Source: CAZPRW01 sp964577805 (GTDB lineage Bacteria > Verrucomicrobiota > Verrucomicrobiia > Opitutales > JAIRKQ01). From it: a stretch of DNA of 64,000 nucleotides. The notes under the pieces are model-generated. The model made no database searches and was not told the origin of the DNA. It was given only the letters and a program-made list of their open reading frames with translations. Position numbers and translations under genes: made by a program. The stretch spans positions 95,323 to 159,322 of the forward strand of contig CAZOAG010000003.1 of the NCBI GenBank assembly GCA_964577805.1, written 5' to 3'. Positions 35,972-45,194 of this stretch are shown piece by piece (positions within the stretch are counted from its first letter, which is position 1; each line of letters opens with the position of its first letter).

Positions 35972-37687
35972 ATGTCTTCCTATAAAGCATTTAAACAGTC
36001 CCTTATGAACCCTAACATCAGGGACTTTTCTAGTATAGAGAATGAATTATCACAGGATACGTATATTTTCGACAACAACGAACAAGAATTTCGTACGCAT
36101 CCAGCTTTAAACGGCAACATTAGCAATTTAGTATTCCAAGTATTAACAGAATCTCCACTCAGAACAGCGATTGTAGATTATTCTTCTGGAAAACGCAAAA
36201 GATTTTGTGCTGCCAAATTTTTAGCAATCTCAATAGTGTTTTTACAATATATACGTAAAAATATACGTGATGATAGGATAGCAGTAGCTATGCCACCATG
36301 TGCGATGTCATATGCAATAAATTTAGCAATCACATTGGCTGATAAAACACCAGTCAATGTAAATTTTTCATTGGGTGCTACCCCACTCAAATCAGTATTA
36401 GAACAATCTGGAATCAACCATATTTTTTCTATACATACAATTTTACCAAAGCTTCAAAAATTTTCTAAAAAGTACAATATAATCGATGTAGCAAATATTT
36501 TAAAAACGACAAAAAAACGTACTATATTAAAATTAATTGCTGAAATATGTTTTTGTCCAACTTCGTTGTTGCTGTCCAAATATAATATTCCAACAACAGG
36601 TGGCAATAACGAAGCAGTCATTCTATTTTCATCAGGGACAACAGGAACTCCAAAAGGCATTGTGCTGACACATACTAATATTATTGCTAATTGTTTGCAG
36701 TTAGCCGGTGCCGGACTACATGTTAATCATAAATCAGTACTTTCATGCCTGCCGATTTTTCATAGTTTTGGACTGACAGTAAATGTTTGGTTCGCACTAA
36801 TGTCAAAAATAAAAGCTGTAACAATAACTAGTCCATTGGACTACAAACGAGGAGCCGATGCTATATCTCGCGAAAAAGTACATTTATTAATCAATACACC
36901 AACATTCGCCAGGCCATATTTATCACAAATCAAACCTGAAAAATTAAAACATCTCAGATGTACCATTGTTGGTGCAGAACGATTACCGATTGAAATGTCA
37001 CATGCATGGGAGAAAAAATTTGGATCACCTCTATTAGCAGGATATGGACTGACAGAAACAGCACCAGTTTTAGCATTAGGATATCCTGGAATTGCAAACA
37101 AACGTCCTGATCAAAAAAATGGATCTACTGGAAGGTTATTACCTGGTATATCAGTAAAATTTTTAGGACCAGAAACAGGACATACTCTCCCACTTGGAGA
37201 AACTGGTATTCTATGCGCAAAAGGAGCAAATGTTTTTAATGGGTATCTTGATAATCCAGAATTAACCGAAAAAACATTACAAGATGGATGGCTAATTACA
37301 GGAGATTTAGCAAGATTAAGCAAAGATGGGTATTTATATATTGAAGGAAGATTAGCACGGTTTTCTAAAATCGGCGGGGAAATGATCCCGCACATTGGAA
37401 TAGAAGAAGCCATTACCGATGCATTGAACTTACAACATACTGAACGGCCAGAAATAGCAGTACTGTCGCGCATTGATAAAAAGAAGGGGGAATGTTTAGT
37501 AATTCTTAGCAGCACTAATCTCGACATGCAAAAATTGAATACTAAAATGTCACAGATGGGATATTCCAATCTGTGGATACCGCGTGAAGTAGTTTACGTT
37601 GATGAAATTCCTGTATTGGCAACAGGCAAGCTAGACCTAAGTATGTGCAAACGGCTGCTTTTAGAAAAACTGGCTGACCAGTATTAA
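35972..37687 (+). CDS. AMP-forming acyl-CoA/acyl-ACP synthetase
   Basis: The 571-aa protein belongs to the ANL adenylate-forming superfamily. It has the P-loop-like AVILFSSGTTGTPKGIVLTH (about residue 213), the GYGLTETAPVL motif, GWLITGDLARLSKDGYLYIEG with the ribose-binding Asp, and the hinge GRLARFSKIGGEMI. The catalytic Lys near the C-terminus lies in VLATGKLDLS. The overall form resembles the ligase half of Aas (2-acyl-GPE acyltransferase/acyl-ACP synthetase), which in chlamydiae activates host fatty acids for phospholipid synthesis. No acyltransferase half is present. It forms an operon with the HAD gene. Confidence 0.88.
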   Translation: MSSYKAFKQSLMNPNIRDFSSIENELSQDTYIFDNNEQEFRTHPALNGNISNLVFQVLTESPLRTAIVDYSSGKRKRFCAAKFLAISIVFLQYIRKNIRDDRIAVAMPPCAMSYAINLAITLADKTPVNVNFSLGATPLKSVLEQSGINHIFSIHTILPKLQKFSKKYNIIDVANILKTTKKRTILKLIAEICFCPTSLLLSKYNIPTTGGNNEAVILFSSGTTGTPKGIVLTHTNIIANCLQLAGAGLHVNHKSVLSCLPIFHSFGLTVNVWFALMSKIKAVTITSPLDYKRGADAISREKVHLLINTPTFARPYLSQIKPEKLKHLRCTIVGAERLPIEMSHAWEKKFGSPLLAGYGLTETAPVLALGYPGIANKRPDQKNGSTGRLLPGISVKFLGPETGHTLPLGETGILCAKGANVFNGYLDNPELTEKTLQDGWLITGDLARLSKDGYLYIEGRLARFSKIGGEMIPHIGIEEAITDALNLQHTERPEIAVLSRIDKKKGECLVILSSTNLDMQKLNTKMSQMGYSNLWIPREVVYVDEIPVLATGKLDLSMCKRLLLEKLADQY

Positions 37688-37987
37688 AACGTAGCCATTC
37701 AACAGCCTCAGACAAGTCATTACACCCATCTACGTTGTTTGTTCAACGAATAAATGAGTATTATTCTTAGAAATATATCACAAATGATAAACGTCATAAT
37801 ATTGAAACACAACGTCACCATATGACATGGCGCTACACAAACCAACTTGTCTTATGTGCAGCCTCCAACAATGGATAACAAACGATCAAATTTGCTCTTT
37901 AAGCACCAATATTCTTAATATATCTGAACAAATCAAATACAACGCAATTTATAAACACAACCAGTTTATAAAATAGAAATTACATTA
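37688..37987. other. Intergenic region between convergent genes
   Basis: The 300 bases separate the acyl synthetase and lysS stop codons. A 7-bp inverted repeat (AACGTAG near 37689, CTACGTT near 37732) with a loop of over 30 bases is followed by GTTTGTT and might be a weak terminator. Nothing else was seen. Confidence 0.45.
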
Positions 37988-39469
37988 TCAGTTTTGTTGC
38001 CGACGTAATAATGGGAATAAAATCACGTCACGTATTCCTGATGCCCCGGTCAATAAAATGGCCAATCGATCTATTCCTATTCCCATTCCACCAGCTGGAG
38101 GCATGCCATATTCTAATGACAATAAAAATTCATTGTCCAAATTATGCCGTTCTTCCCCGATCTGTTTTTCGAACATTTCACGCTGAATAAATGGATCATT
38201 TTGTTCGGAATATGCTGGTGCAATCTCCTGCCCATTAATACACAATTCAAAAACATCTAAATATCTACCATCCTCTTGATTAATCTTTGCCAATGGGCAT
38301 AATTCTTTCGGAAGATGAGTAATAAATGTCGGTTGAATTAATGTTGGCTCAATCAATTTGCTATAAACCTCATGTGTCAGTTCAAAATCTTCTTGTGACT
38401 CATTAACATCCAACCCCATTTTTTTGCATCGTTGATATTTTTCTTGTTTGCTAAATTCGAACCAATTGTCGCATCCTGTTTTTTCAACAATAACATCAGC
38501 ATATTTTTTTTCTGCCCACTTTCCACCTAACTCAATGATATTCCCATCTGCCATTGTAATCGTCGTCGACCCTATTACTTTATTGCACAAATGTTGTATT
38601 AAATCATATATCAATCGCATCATTCCGCGGTAGTCAGAGAATGCTTGATAAATTTCCATTGTAGTAAATTCCGGGCTATGTTTTCGCGATATTCCTTCAT
38701 TTCGGAACATTTTTCCTATTTCAAAAACGCGATCAAACCCTGCGACCAACATTCGTTTTAAGAACAATTCTGATGCTATTCGAAGATAACAATTTTGATC
38801 CAATGAATTCATGTATGTTTCAAATGGTCGTGCTGCTGCCCCACCTGCAATATTTTGCAAAACAGGAGTTTCAACCTCTTCAAACCCATTATCCCACAAA
38901 AACCGCCGGATCTCTTGTACTATTTTACACCGTTTTTTTGCACGATCACGAGATTCTTTATTTACAATTAAATCAAGATATCTTTGACGATAAATTTGAT
39001 CACTGTCAACTAACCCATGCCATTTATCTGGCAATGGCCGCAATGACTTTGATACCATTACAATTTTTTGTACACGGACAGTGATTTCTCCCGTCTTCGT
39101 AACAAACAATCGACCAGTAGCACCGATAACATCCCCTATATCAAATGTCTTAAATAGGTTATAATTTTCTTCTCCTATATCATTTTTGGAAACGTATAAT
39201 TGCAACAACCCATCCTGGTCTAAAATCTTTACAAAACTTGCTTTGCCCATCAATCTGAAGATTACAATTCTTCCTCCGACAGAAACTACAGGCTGTTCTT
39301 CTTTTTCTGCATCATACAATGACACAGCTTCTTGCGACATGTGTTTTCGTTCAAAATGCTGACAAAATGGATTATAATGCGACAGTTTCATGCTTTCAAA
39401 TTTATTTTTTCTCATGGCAAAAATGTCGCTTTCATTTATTTTCGTCTCTGCTGCTTCTTCCATATTCAT
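37988..39469 (-). CDS. lysS: Lysyl-tRNA synthetase, class II
   Basis: The 493-aa enzyme has an N-terminal OB-fold anticodon-binding domain (GRIVIFRLMGKASFVKILDQ) and the class II core. Motif 1 is near VETPVLQNIAGGAAARPFET, motif 2 is MFRNEGISRKHSPEFTTMEI (FRNEG..RHNPEFT pattern) and motif 3 is GGMGIGIDRLAILLTGA. The LysS C-terminal phrase IRDVILFPLLR is intact. It charges tRNA-Lys. Two TTG codons lie just upstream of the chosen ATG at 39469; a further ATG is at 39463. Confidence 0.97.
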   Translation of the reverse strand: MNMEEAAETKINESDIFAMRKNKFESMKLSHYNPFCQHFERKHMSQEAVSLYDAEKEEQPVVSVGGRIVIFRLMGKASFVKILDQDGLLQLYVSKNDIGEENYNLFKTFDIGDVIGATGRLFVTKTGEITVRVQKIVMVSKSLRPLPDKWHGLVDSDQIYRQRYLDLIVNKESRDRAKKRCKIVQEIRRFLWDNGFEEVETPVLQNIAGGAAARPFETYMNSLDQNCYLRIASELFLKRMLVAGFDRVFEIGKMFRNEGISRKHSPEFTTMEIYQAFSDYRGMMRLIYDLIQHLCNKVIGSTTITMADGNIIELGGKWAEKKYADVIVEKTGCDNWFEFSKQEKYQRCKKMGLDVNESQEDFELTHEVYSKLIEPTLIQPTFITHLPKELCPLAKINQEDGRYLDVFELCINGQEIAPAYSEQNDPFIQREMFEKQIGEERHNLDNEFLLSLEYGMPPAGGMGIGIDRLAILLTGASGIRDVILFPLLRRQQN

Positions 39470-39609
39470 CAACAAACCTTCTTAGATTCTTATAAAACTA
39501 ATAATATCATCAAGTTTTTTTAATATAACCCGCTAAAATTATCTCAAACATTGATTGTACAAAATGCACAAACAAATGTTTTTGCACATTCCGTGTATGC
39601 AAAAAAATA

Positions 39610-39638
39610 ATCACACCGTGCCAATAACACAGTGTGAT
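39610..39638 (-). terminator. Intrinsic terminator of the NlpC/P60 gene
   Basis: On the minus strand ATCACACTGTG and CACGGTGTGAT form an 11-bp stem (one G-T pair) with a 7-base loop, followed by TATTTTTTT. It lies 28 bases past the NlpC/P60 stop. Confidence 0.88.
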
Positions 39639-39665
39639 CTTCTTAGATATATCGTTGAAATTTGA

Positions 39666-40571
39666 CTACATGACCTCAGGATGCCATCTTATTACAAAAA
39701 CATCACTTTCACCATCATTTCCCCAGTCAATAATCTTATCCAATCGTGACAATGTATCTTCTTTTGGAGTGAACACACATCCACTGTCTTTATCGCGGAA
39801 CTCTAAAAAACCACCTTTATAAGACAATATCACATGCCCACCACCTTTTCGTACACATACAATATAATCAGTGTCGCGCAACCCGTTGATCACTGCCATT
39901 TTTTCTTCAACAGTATATGATTGGCCATGTTCGAACTTAAACAATTCATTGCCAGCAACATGTAACCCACGTGTACAATGTGGCAATATACCATTGGAAA
40001 TATAATGCAAAATGCCGGAGCAATCAAACCCTCGCAATTCAAAAGCAGGAACATCTTTATTATCTGCGGTAAATTCATACATATCATTCAAATCAATGGC
40101 ATTGATATTGTTAGCACCCCAACAGTATGGGATATTTTCATTTATGCAGCTATCGAACAATGCTCTAATATCAGACAATGCCATTGGTTGCGCATCACTA
40201 TACTTGCAGCATTCAACATGATCACATTCCTCACATTCTTTACAGCATGACGACAATAACTTTGAATGAATAAATCCAGAATGCTCAGACGAATCACCTG
40301 CACAGTAATATGATACTTTTATAATATCATTTGTTCCTTCTTGAGAAAGATGCAAACATGTATCCGGCAATAATACTGTATCTAATTGATAACAATTCAT
40401 GCCATGTTCTCCAACTTCATAAGAAAATTTCGACTCATTAGTCTCAAACACTGGAACATAACACCCTTCATTCACAACATAACACACATGTGACTCTTCG
40501 CCAAAACAGGCAATAGAAGCTCCAATGCACATCGCAAAAACACACAATGAAAATTGTAATCTACTTTTCAT
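39666..40571 (-). CDS. Secreted NlpC/P60 cell-wall peptidase with Cys-rich insert
   Basis: The 301-aa protein has a Sec signal peptide (MKSRLQFSLCVFAMCIGASI) and an SH3-like N-terminal part with many cysteines, including the cluster SSCCKECEECDHVECCK (about 110-125). A C-terminal NlpC/P60 domain follows: PYCWGANN, the catalytic Cys184 in GFDCSGILHYIS, and His246 in GGHVILSYKGG. Such enzymes cut gamma-D-Glu-diaminopimelate bonds in peptidoglycan; chlamydiae use one for septal peptidoglycan. A GTG/TTG-type longer frame to 40670 overlaps the rpsA end and is rejected because the signal peptide begins at 40571. rpsA lies upstream but is separated by its own terminator. Confidence 0.87.
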   Translation of the reverse strand: MKSRLQFSLCVFAMCIGASIACFGEESHVCYVVNEGCYVPVFETNESKFSYEVGEHGMNCYQLDTVLLPDTCLHLSQEGTNDIIKVSYYCAGDSSEHSGFIHSKLLSSCCKECEECDHVECCKYSDAQPMALSDIRALFDSCINENIPYCWGANNINAIDLNDMYEFTADNKDVPAFELRGFDCSGILHYISNGILPHCTRGLHVAGNELFKFEHGQSYTVEEKMAVINGLRDTDYIVCVRKGGGHVILSYKGGFLEFRDKDSGCVFTPKEDTLSRLDKIIDWGNDGESDVFVIRWHPEVM

Positions 40572-40619
40572 ATCACTGTCATCATATTCAAAATATATAC
40601 TGTACAATAAAAAAACAAA

Positions 40620-40647
40620 AGCTGTCTGAAAATCAAAACAGACAGCT
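40620..40647 (-). terminator. Intrinsic terminator of rpsA
   Basis: A perfect 9-bp stem (AGCTGTCTG, CAGACAGCT) with a 10-base loop lies 27 bases past the rpsA stop; on the minus strand it runs into TTTGTTTTTTTA. Confidence 0.88.
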
Positions 40648-40673
40648 CTTATTTTAGCAATACTTACCAAAAA

Positions 40674-42353
40674 TTATTCTTGCATATTCAATGATTCATC
40701 GATTTCATCAAACATTCCTGATAAACTTACTAATTCATCAGTGCTCTTGACAGTATCAAACGCTTTCATCTCTTCAGCAAATGCTGCATCATCATAATTT
40801 GCAGCTTTGATAGACAACCCTATACGCCTATCATCTTGATCAACTTTAATTACACGTGCTGATACCTCTTGTCCTACTGACAATACAGACTTTACTTTCT
40901 CTACACGTTCTTCAGCGATTTGACTGATATGAACTAATCCTTCTAAGTCGTCTTCAAGCTTTACAAAAGCACCATAAGGAACGATACGTGTGACTGTGCC
41001 TTTGACAACAGTTCCCACTTTGTATCGTCTTTGAATATCTCCCCATGGATCATCGGTCATCTGCTTGATACCAAGTGCTATTCTTTGTTGCTCTTCATCA
41101 ATGCTCAATACGATGGCATCGACTTCATCACCCTTCTTCAAGAACTCATTAGGATTATTGATGTTACGTGTCCAGCTCATATCACTGACATGTACCATTC
41201 CATCAATACCTTCTTCAAGCTCAATAAACGCACCATAAGCGGTCATATTGCGTACTTTTCCGCGAACATGAGCACCAATTGGGTAATTCCTGCACACCAT
41301 GCTCCATGGATTTTCTTCTATCTGTTTCAAGCTCAAAGCGATCTTTTGGTCATCTTTTGATATTTCTATGACAACAGCGTCGACTTCCTGCCCAACTTTT
41401 ACCATTTCACTAGGCTTGTTGACACGTTTTGTCCATGACATCTCTGTTATATGAATCAATCCTTCGACACCATTTTCAATCTCAACAAATGCACCATATG
41501 GTACCATGTTAACGATTTTACCATGAACTATAGCCCCAATTGGATACCGTTGTTCAATATTATCCCATGGATTTGGGAACGTTTGTTTAAGACCCAAAGA
41601 AATTCGTTCTTTCTCTTCGTCTATACCAATGACCATTACTTTGATCTCTTGACCTGGCTTTACTATCTCACTAGGATGTGAAACACGTCCCCAGCTCATA
41701 TCGGTTATATGCAATAATCCATCCAATCCATCAATGTCAACAAACACACCGTAATCTGTAGTATTCTTTACAACACCTGTTCGAATATCACCTATACGGA
41801 TCTCATTTAACAAGACTTTACGTTTTTCCTGACGCTCTTCTTCTATCAATTCACGGCGGGAAACAACAATATTCTTTCTTTCCTGATTGATTTTTAAAAT
41901 CTTAAACTCGTAGGTATTGCCAATGTATTGGTCCAAATTTACTGGCGACTGCGTATCAATTTGAGAAGCTGGCAAAAATGCATCAACTCCGATATTTACC
42001 AATAAACCGCCCTTGACCTTGCCCTTTACACGACCTGGAAGAATAGATCCTTCTTCACAATTTTCGACAATCAATGCCCAATTCTTTTTCTGCATTGCTT
42101 TGTCATGTGACAACACTGGATTGCCAAACTTATCTTCCAACTTCTCAATATAGACATCAATCTCACTGCCTATCTCTATGGAATCAATATCATTAAACTC
42201 CATAGCTGAAATGACGCCTTCCGACTTACCACCAATATCGACAACAATATCATTGCCGCGAATTTCAGTAACAACACCTTTAACAACTGAGCCATCCTTT
42301 AACTTCTCAATCGGATGAGAAGCTAGAAGCTCTTCCATAACTGTAGATATCAT
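40674..42353 (-). CDS. rpsA: 30S ribosomal protein S1
   Basis: The 559-aa protein holds six tandem S1/OB-fold domains, each with the (G).V..(I)..(Y/G)(G/A)F(V)(D/E)(L/I)..G(V/I)(E/D)G(L/M)(V/I)H(I/V)(S/T) pattern (for example YGAFVEIENGVEGLIHITEM and YGVFVDIDGLDGLLHITDM). S1 binds mRNA on the 30S subunit and helps start translation of messages with weak Shine-Dalgarno sites, which are common in this genome. The N-terminal two domains are diverged as usual for ribosome docking. Promoter, leader hairpin and terminator are all visible, so the gene appears to be monocistronic. Confidence 0.97.
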   Translation of the reverse strand: MISTVMEELLASHPIEKLKDGSVVKGVVTEIRGNDIVVDIGGKSEGVISAMEFNDIDSIEIGSEIDVYIEKLEDKFGNPVLSHDKAMQKKNWALIVENCEEGSILPGRVKGKVKGGLLVNIGVDAFLPASQIDTQSPVNLDQYIGNTYEFKILKINQERKNIVVSRRELIEEERQEKRKVLLNEIRIGDIRTGVVKNTTDYGVFVDIDGLDGLLHITDMSWGRVSHPSEIVKPGQEIKVMVIGIDEEKERISLGLKQTFPNPWDNIEQRYPIGAIVHGKIVNMVPYGAFVEIENGVEGLIHITEMSWTKRVNKPSEMVKVGQEVDAVVIEISKDDQKIALSLKQIEENPWSMVCRNYPIGAHVRGKVRNMTAYGAFIELEEGIDGMVHVSDMSWTRNINNPNEFLKKGDEVDAIVLSIDEEQQRIALGIKQMTDDPWGDIQRRYKVGTVVKGTVTRIVPYGAFVKLEDDLEGLVHISQIAEERVEKVKSVLSVGQEVSARVIKVDQDDRRIGLSIKAANYDDAAFAEEMKAFDTVKSTDELVSLSGMFDEIDESLNMQE

Positions 42354-42359
42354 AAAATT

Positions 42360-42374
42360 CCCAAATCTCTTGGG
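42360..42374 (-). promoter_or_regulatory. Hairpin in the rpsA leader next to the start codon
   Basis: On the minus strand CCCAA and TTGGG form a 5-bp stem around a 5-base loop, ending six bases before the rpsA ATG. S1 genes are autoregulated in other bacteria through leader structure; a similar role here is only a guess. Confidence 0.35.
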
Positions 42375-42384
42375 GTTAAATATT

Positions 42385-42414
42385 ATTAGAATACAGCAAC
42401 ATTGAACCGTTCAA
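42385..42414 (-). promoter_or_regulatory. Putative rpsA promoter
   Basis: On the minus strand TTGAAC (42409-42414) and TCTAAT (42385-42390) are separated by 18 bases, giving a predicted start of transcription near 42378 and a leader of about 25 bases. Confidence 0.5.
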
Positions 42415-42555
42415 CATTACCAAAGAACAACACCGAGATTTGTGAAAAATTTTTCTAATTTTTCAAGAAAAAACAAAATATTGCATATAGCTGCATTTCA
42501 ACACGAATATCATTCTGCATAATCCTAATTACATAATGCAAATCGAACATTATCA

Positions 42556-42584
42556 TTGTCACTAATCAGACTTGTTATTACAAT
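42556..42584 (+). promoter_or_regulatory. Putative promoter of the ftsI-lpxA-rarA operon
   Basis: TTGTCA (42556-42561), a 17-base spacer and TACAAT (42579-42584) fit the sigma-70 consensus at five of six positions in each hexamer. The predicted start near 42591 leaves a leader of about 30 bases before the TTG start of ftsI. Confidence 0.6.
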
Positions 42585-42620
42585 TGAAGATTCCAGACAC
42601 TAAATCTAACACTTTAATTC

Positions 42621-44378
42621 TTGATAGATTATAATTTTTCAACAGAAGATTATTTTTCGGCAGTGGAAACAAGAAAAAGATTTTGGTTTGTAATATTTTG
42701 TGTTGCCATGCTGTTTTGTATCATTGGCTGGCGGATCATTCATTTATCATATTTTAATCGTGACCATTATTTAAAAACATTACAACGAACACGACGATCA
42801 CAGTACACCATACCATCATATCGCGGAATGATATTGGACAGAAACGGTGAAATCCTAGCATTTGATTCCAAAAAAATAATAATAGGTGTAGACCCCTACT
42901 CTGCTGATGCAGACAAAGACCTGCAAAAGATTCACACAATGGCGGAAATTTTATCATTAAACCCACAAAGTATAATCAAAAAATTAAAAAAAAAACGTAC
43001 TGTAAGCACCAAAAAATCACGAAAAATACGTTGGGTACCAATATGCGAAATTCATACTGAATCACTATACGAAGCAATATCATCACTTCGAATAAAGGGC
43101 GTATATGGCATGCGGAAGACTAACCGTGCATATCCAATTGGCAAAATTGCCGGACATATCACTGGGTTTGTCAATCATGACGGAACAGCAGTATCTGGCG
43201 TTGAGCGGCATATGGATTTTTATTTACGTGGGCAAGATGGTTATGTCGAATCAGAACGGGATGGAAATCTAAAAGAACTTTTGCAATATAGAACAAAGGA
43301 TATTCCATCCAAAAATGGATATAATGTAACACTGACAATTGATAAAAGAATTCAACAATTGGCATATGAAGAAATGCATAAGCTCGTTGATAAATTTAAC
43401 CCATGTGGTGTTTCTATCATAGTAAGTGATGTTGCAACAGGAGAACTACTAGCAATGGTAAATTATCCTGAATATGATCCGAATAATTACGGGAAATATC
43501 CATTAGAAAACATGAAGAACCTCGCTGTATGTAATGTTTATGAACCAGCATCTGTCTTCAAAATTGTAGCAATGTCATTCGGGCTGGAATATAATTTAGT
43601 CAACGAAGATACTATTTTTGATTGCACAATCCCGACAGCAATAAATCGTGGACGGAATATTAAGTTGCCCAAAGACCATACTCCATTTGATAAAATAACA
43701 TTTGTTGAGGCCATGAGGAAATCTAGCAATCGTGCCGCAGCATTTACAGCACTGATGATAGGAGAACAGCAATTCTTCGACTGCGTAAAAAGTTATGGAT
43801 TTGGAGAAAAAGCAGGATATGGGTTCGACGGTGAGTCCGCAGGTATTTTATTCCCTCCGTCAAAATGGGATGCAATGACAATAACAAGAATGGCAATGGG
43901 ACATGCTATTGGTATAGTTCCTTTGCAGGCACATTGCGCAATGTCAGTCATTGCTAATAATGGAATATTATTACGTCCAAATATTTTCCATAGCGTAAGT
44001 GACAACGGCACTGACATCATTACGATGCAACCAATTGTCAAACGCCGTGTAATATCTCAAAATACGGCGGAACGTATGCGCAACGTCATGCATAATCCTA
44101 ATAATGGAACGCTGCCATCCGGAATAAAGTTTGGAGGGAAAAGCGGAACCGGCCAAAAATTATTTAATGGGAAATATTCTCATGATCGACACACATCATC
44201 TTATAGTGGATTTTTCCCTGTTGATACCCCTCAAATAGTAATTACTGTCATCGTCGATGATGCTCATGTTGAAAGAGGCATTGCATGGGGATCGACTGTA
44301 TCATTGCCAACATTCAAATCACTAGCAGAAAGAATAGTACAATATCTTGACTTGAACAGCACATTAAAGAAACCATAA
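42621..44378 (+). CDS. ftsI: Class B penicillin-binding protein (FtsI/PBP2-like transpeptidase)
   Basis: The 585-aa protein has a cytoplasmic N-terminus, one membrane helix (FWFVIFCVAMLFCIIGW), a pedestal domain (RRSQYTIPSYRGMILDRNGE) and the transpeptidase domain. The active Ser311 is in EPASVFKIVAMS (SxxK), the second motif is SSN in KSSNRAA, and the third is GKSGTGQK (KSG in place of KTG). It crosslinks peptidoglycan, most likely at the septum. The start is a TTG giving a 20-residue cytoplasmic tail; no better start precedes the membrane helix. It overlaps the next frame by one base, so ftsI, lpxA and rarA form an operon. Class A bifunctional synthases are not in the window. Confidence 0.92.
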   Translation: MIDYNFSTEDYFSAVETRKRFWFVIFCVAMLFCIIGWRIIHLSYFNRDHYLKTLQRTRRSQYTIPSYRGMILDRNGEILAFDSKKIIIGVDPYSADADKDLQKIHTMAEILSLNPQSIIKKLKKKRTVSTKKSRKIRWVPICEIHTESLYEAISSLRIKGVYGMRKTNRAYPIGKIAGHITGFVNHDGTAVSGVERHMDFYLRGQDGYVESERDGNLKELLQYRTKDIPSKNGYNVTLTIDKRIQQLAYEEMHKLVDKFNPCGVSIIVSDVATGELLAMVNYPEYDPNNYGKYPLENMKNLAVCNVYEPASVFKIVAMSFGLEYNLVNEDTIFDCTIPTAINRGRNIKLPKDHTPFDKITFVEAMRKSSNRAAAFTALMIGEQQFFDCVKSYGFGEKAGYGFDGESAGILFPPSKWDAMTITRMAMGHAIGIVPLQAHCAMSVIANNGILLRPNIFHSVSDNGTDIITMQPIVKRRVISQNTAERMRNVMHNPNNGTLPSGIKFGGKSGTGQKLFNGKYSHDRHTSSYSGFFPVDTPQIVITVIVDDAHVERGIAWGSTVSLPTFKSLAERIVQYLDLNSTLKKP

Positions 44379-44392
44379 TGCGACAGGAACAT

Positions 44393-45193
44393 ATGACAAC
44401 CATTCATCCAACCGCAATTTTAGGTAAAAACATCATTTTTGGAGATAATGTAAAAATTGGACCATATACAATTATTGAAGATGGTGTAAAAATAGGAAAT
44501 GATACAATCATATCAGCACATTCTGTCATAAAAACAGGAACAATTATCGAAAACGACTGTTTTATTGATAATTTCGTAGCACTTGGTGGCCGTCCACAGG
44601 ACGCTACTTTTGACATCAATATACGATCTGGTGTAAAAATTGGACATCACACGGTAATACACGAACATGCCACAGTACATCGTGCGACCAAGCCGGATAA
44701 ATTTACAACAGTCGGGAGCAATTGTATGTTGCAAACATCATCTCATGTTGCCCATGACTGTATTGTTGGAGATAATACCAAACTAGCAAATTGTTCTATG
44801 CTAGGAGGGAAGGTTAAAATCGGGAATGATTGTTTTATTGGCGGTGGTGCATCAATTCACCAAAATGTAGTAGTTGGAGACTATGTTATTCTAGGGGGAT
44901 ATTCTGCAATATCGCTCAATTTACCATCATATGTAATGTCTGCAGGAGCAAATACAGTAATTGGACTAAATTTAGTTGGATTACGTCGCGCAAAATTTAA
45001 CAATGAATATCTCGTGGAATTAAAATCCTGTTTTCGTGAATTTTATAAACGGACAGGTCCAACAAAAGAACGTGCATTAAAAATGATTGAGGATGGATAC
45101 GGTGCAAATCCAATGACACAACATTTTTTGAAATCATTCCTAGCAAAGACAAAACTTGGATTTGCTCCATTACGAAAAAAAATACCATCGTAA
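44393..45193 (+). CDS. lpxA: UDP-N-acetylglucosamine acyltransferase
   Basis: The 266-aa protein is a left-handed beta-helix of hexapeptide repeats (IHPTAILGKNIIFGDNVKIG, then IGNDTIISAHSVIKTGTIIE). It has LpxA-specific features: the catalytic His in HIHE-like HHTVIHEHATVHRATK, SHVAHDCIVGDNTKLANC, and GLNLVGLRRAKF leading to the helical C-terminus. It adds a 3-hydroxyacyl chain to UDP-GlcNAc, the first step of lipid A synthesis. AGGA five bases upstream favours the ATG at 44393 over the one at 44378. Its presence shows the organism makes LPS. Confidence 0.95.
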   Translation: MTTIHPTAILGKNIIFGDNVKIGPYTIIEDGVKIGNDTIISAHSVIKTGTIIENDCFIDNFVALGGRPQDATFDINIRSGVKIGHHTVIHEHATVHRATKPDKFTTVGSNCMLQTSSHVAHDCIVGDNTKLANCSMLGGKVKIGNDCFIGGGASIHQNVVVGDYVILGGYSAISLNLPSYVMSAGANTVIGLNLVGLRRAKFNNEYLVELKSCFREFYKRTGPTKERALKMIEDGYGANPMTQHFLKSFLAKTKLGFAPLRKKIPS

Positions 45194-45194
45194 T

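Noticed and set aside
39572..40670. Longer NlpC/P60 start at 40670
   Set aside because: It would include the rpsA terminator hairpin and bury the signal peptide; the ATG at 40571 starts a normal signal peptide.
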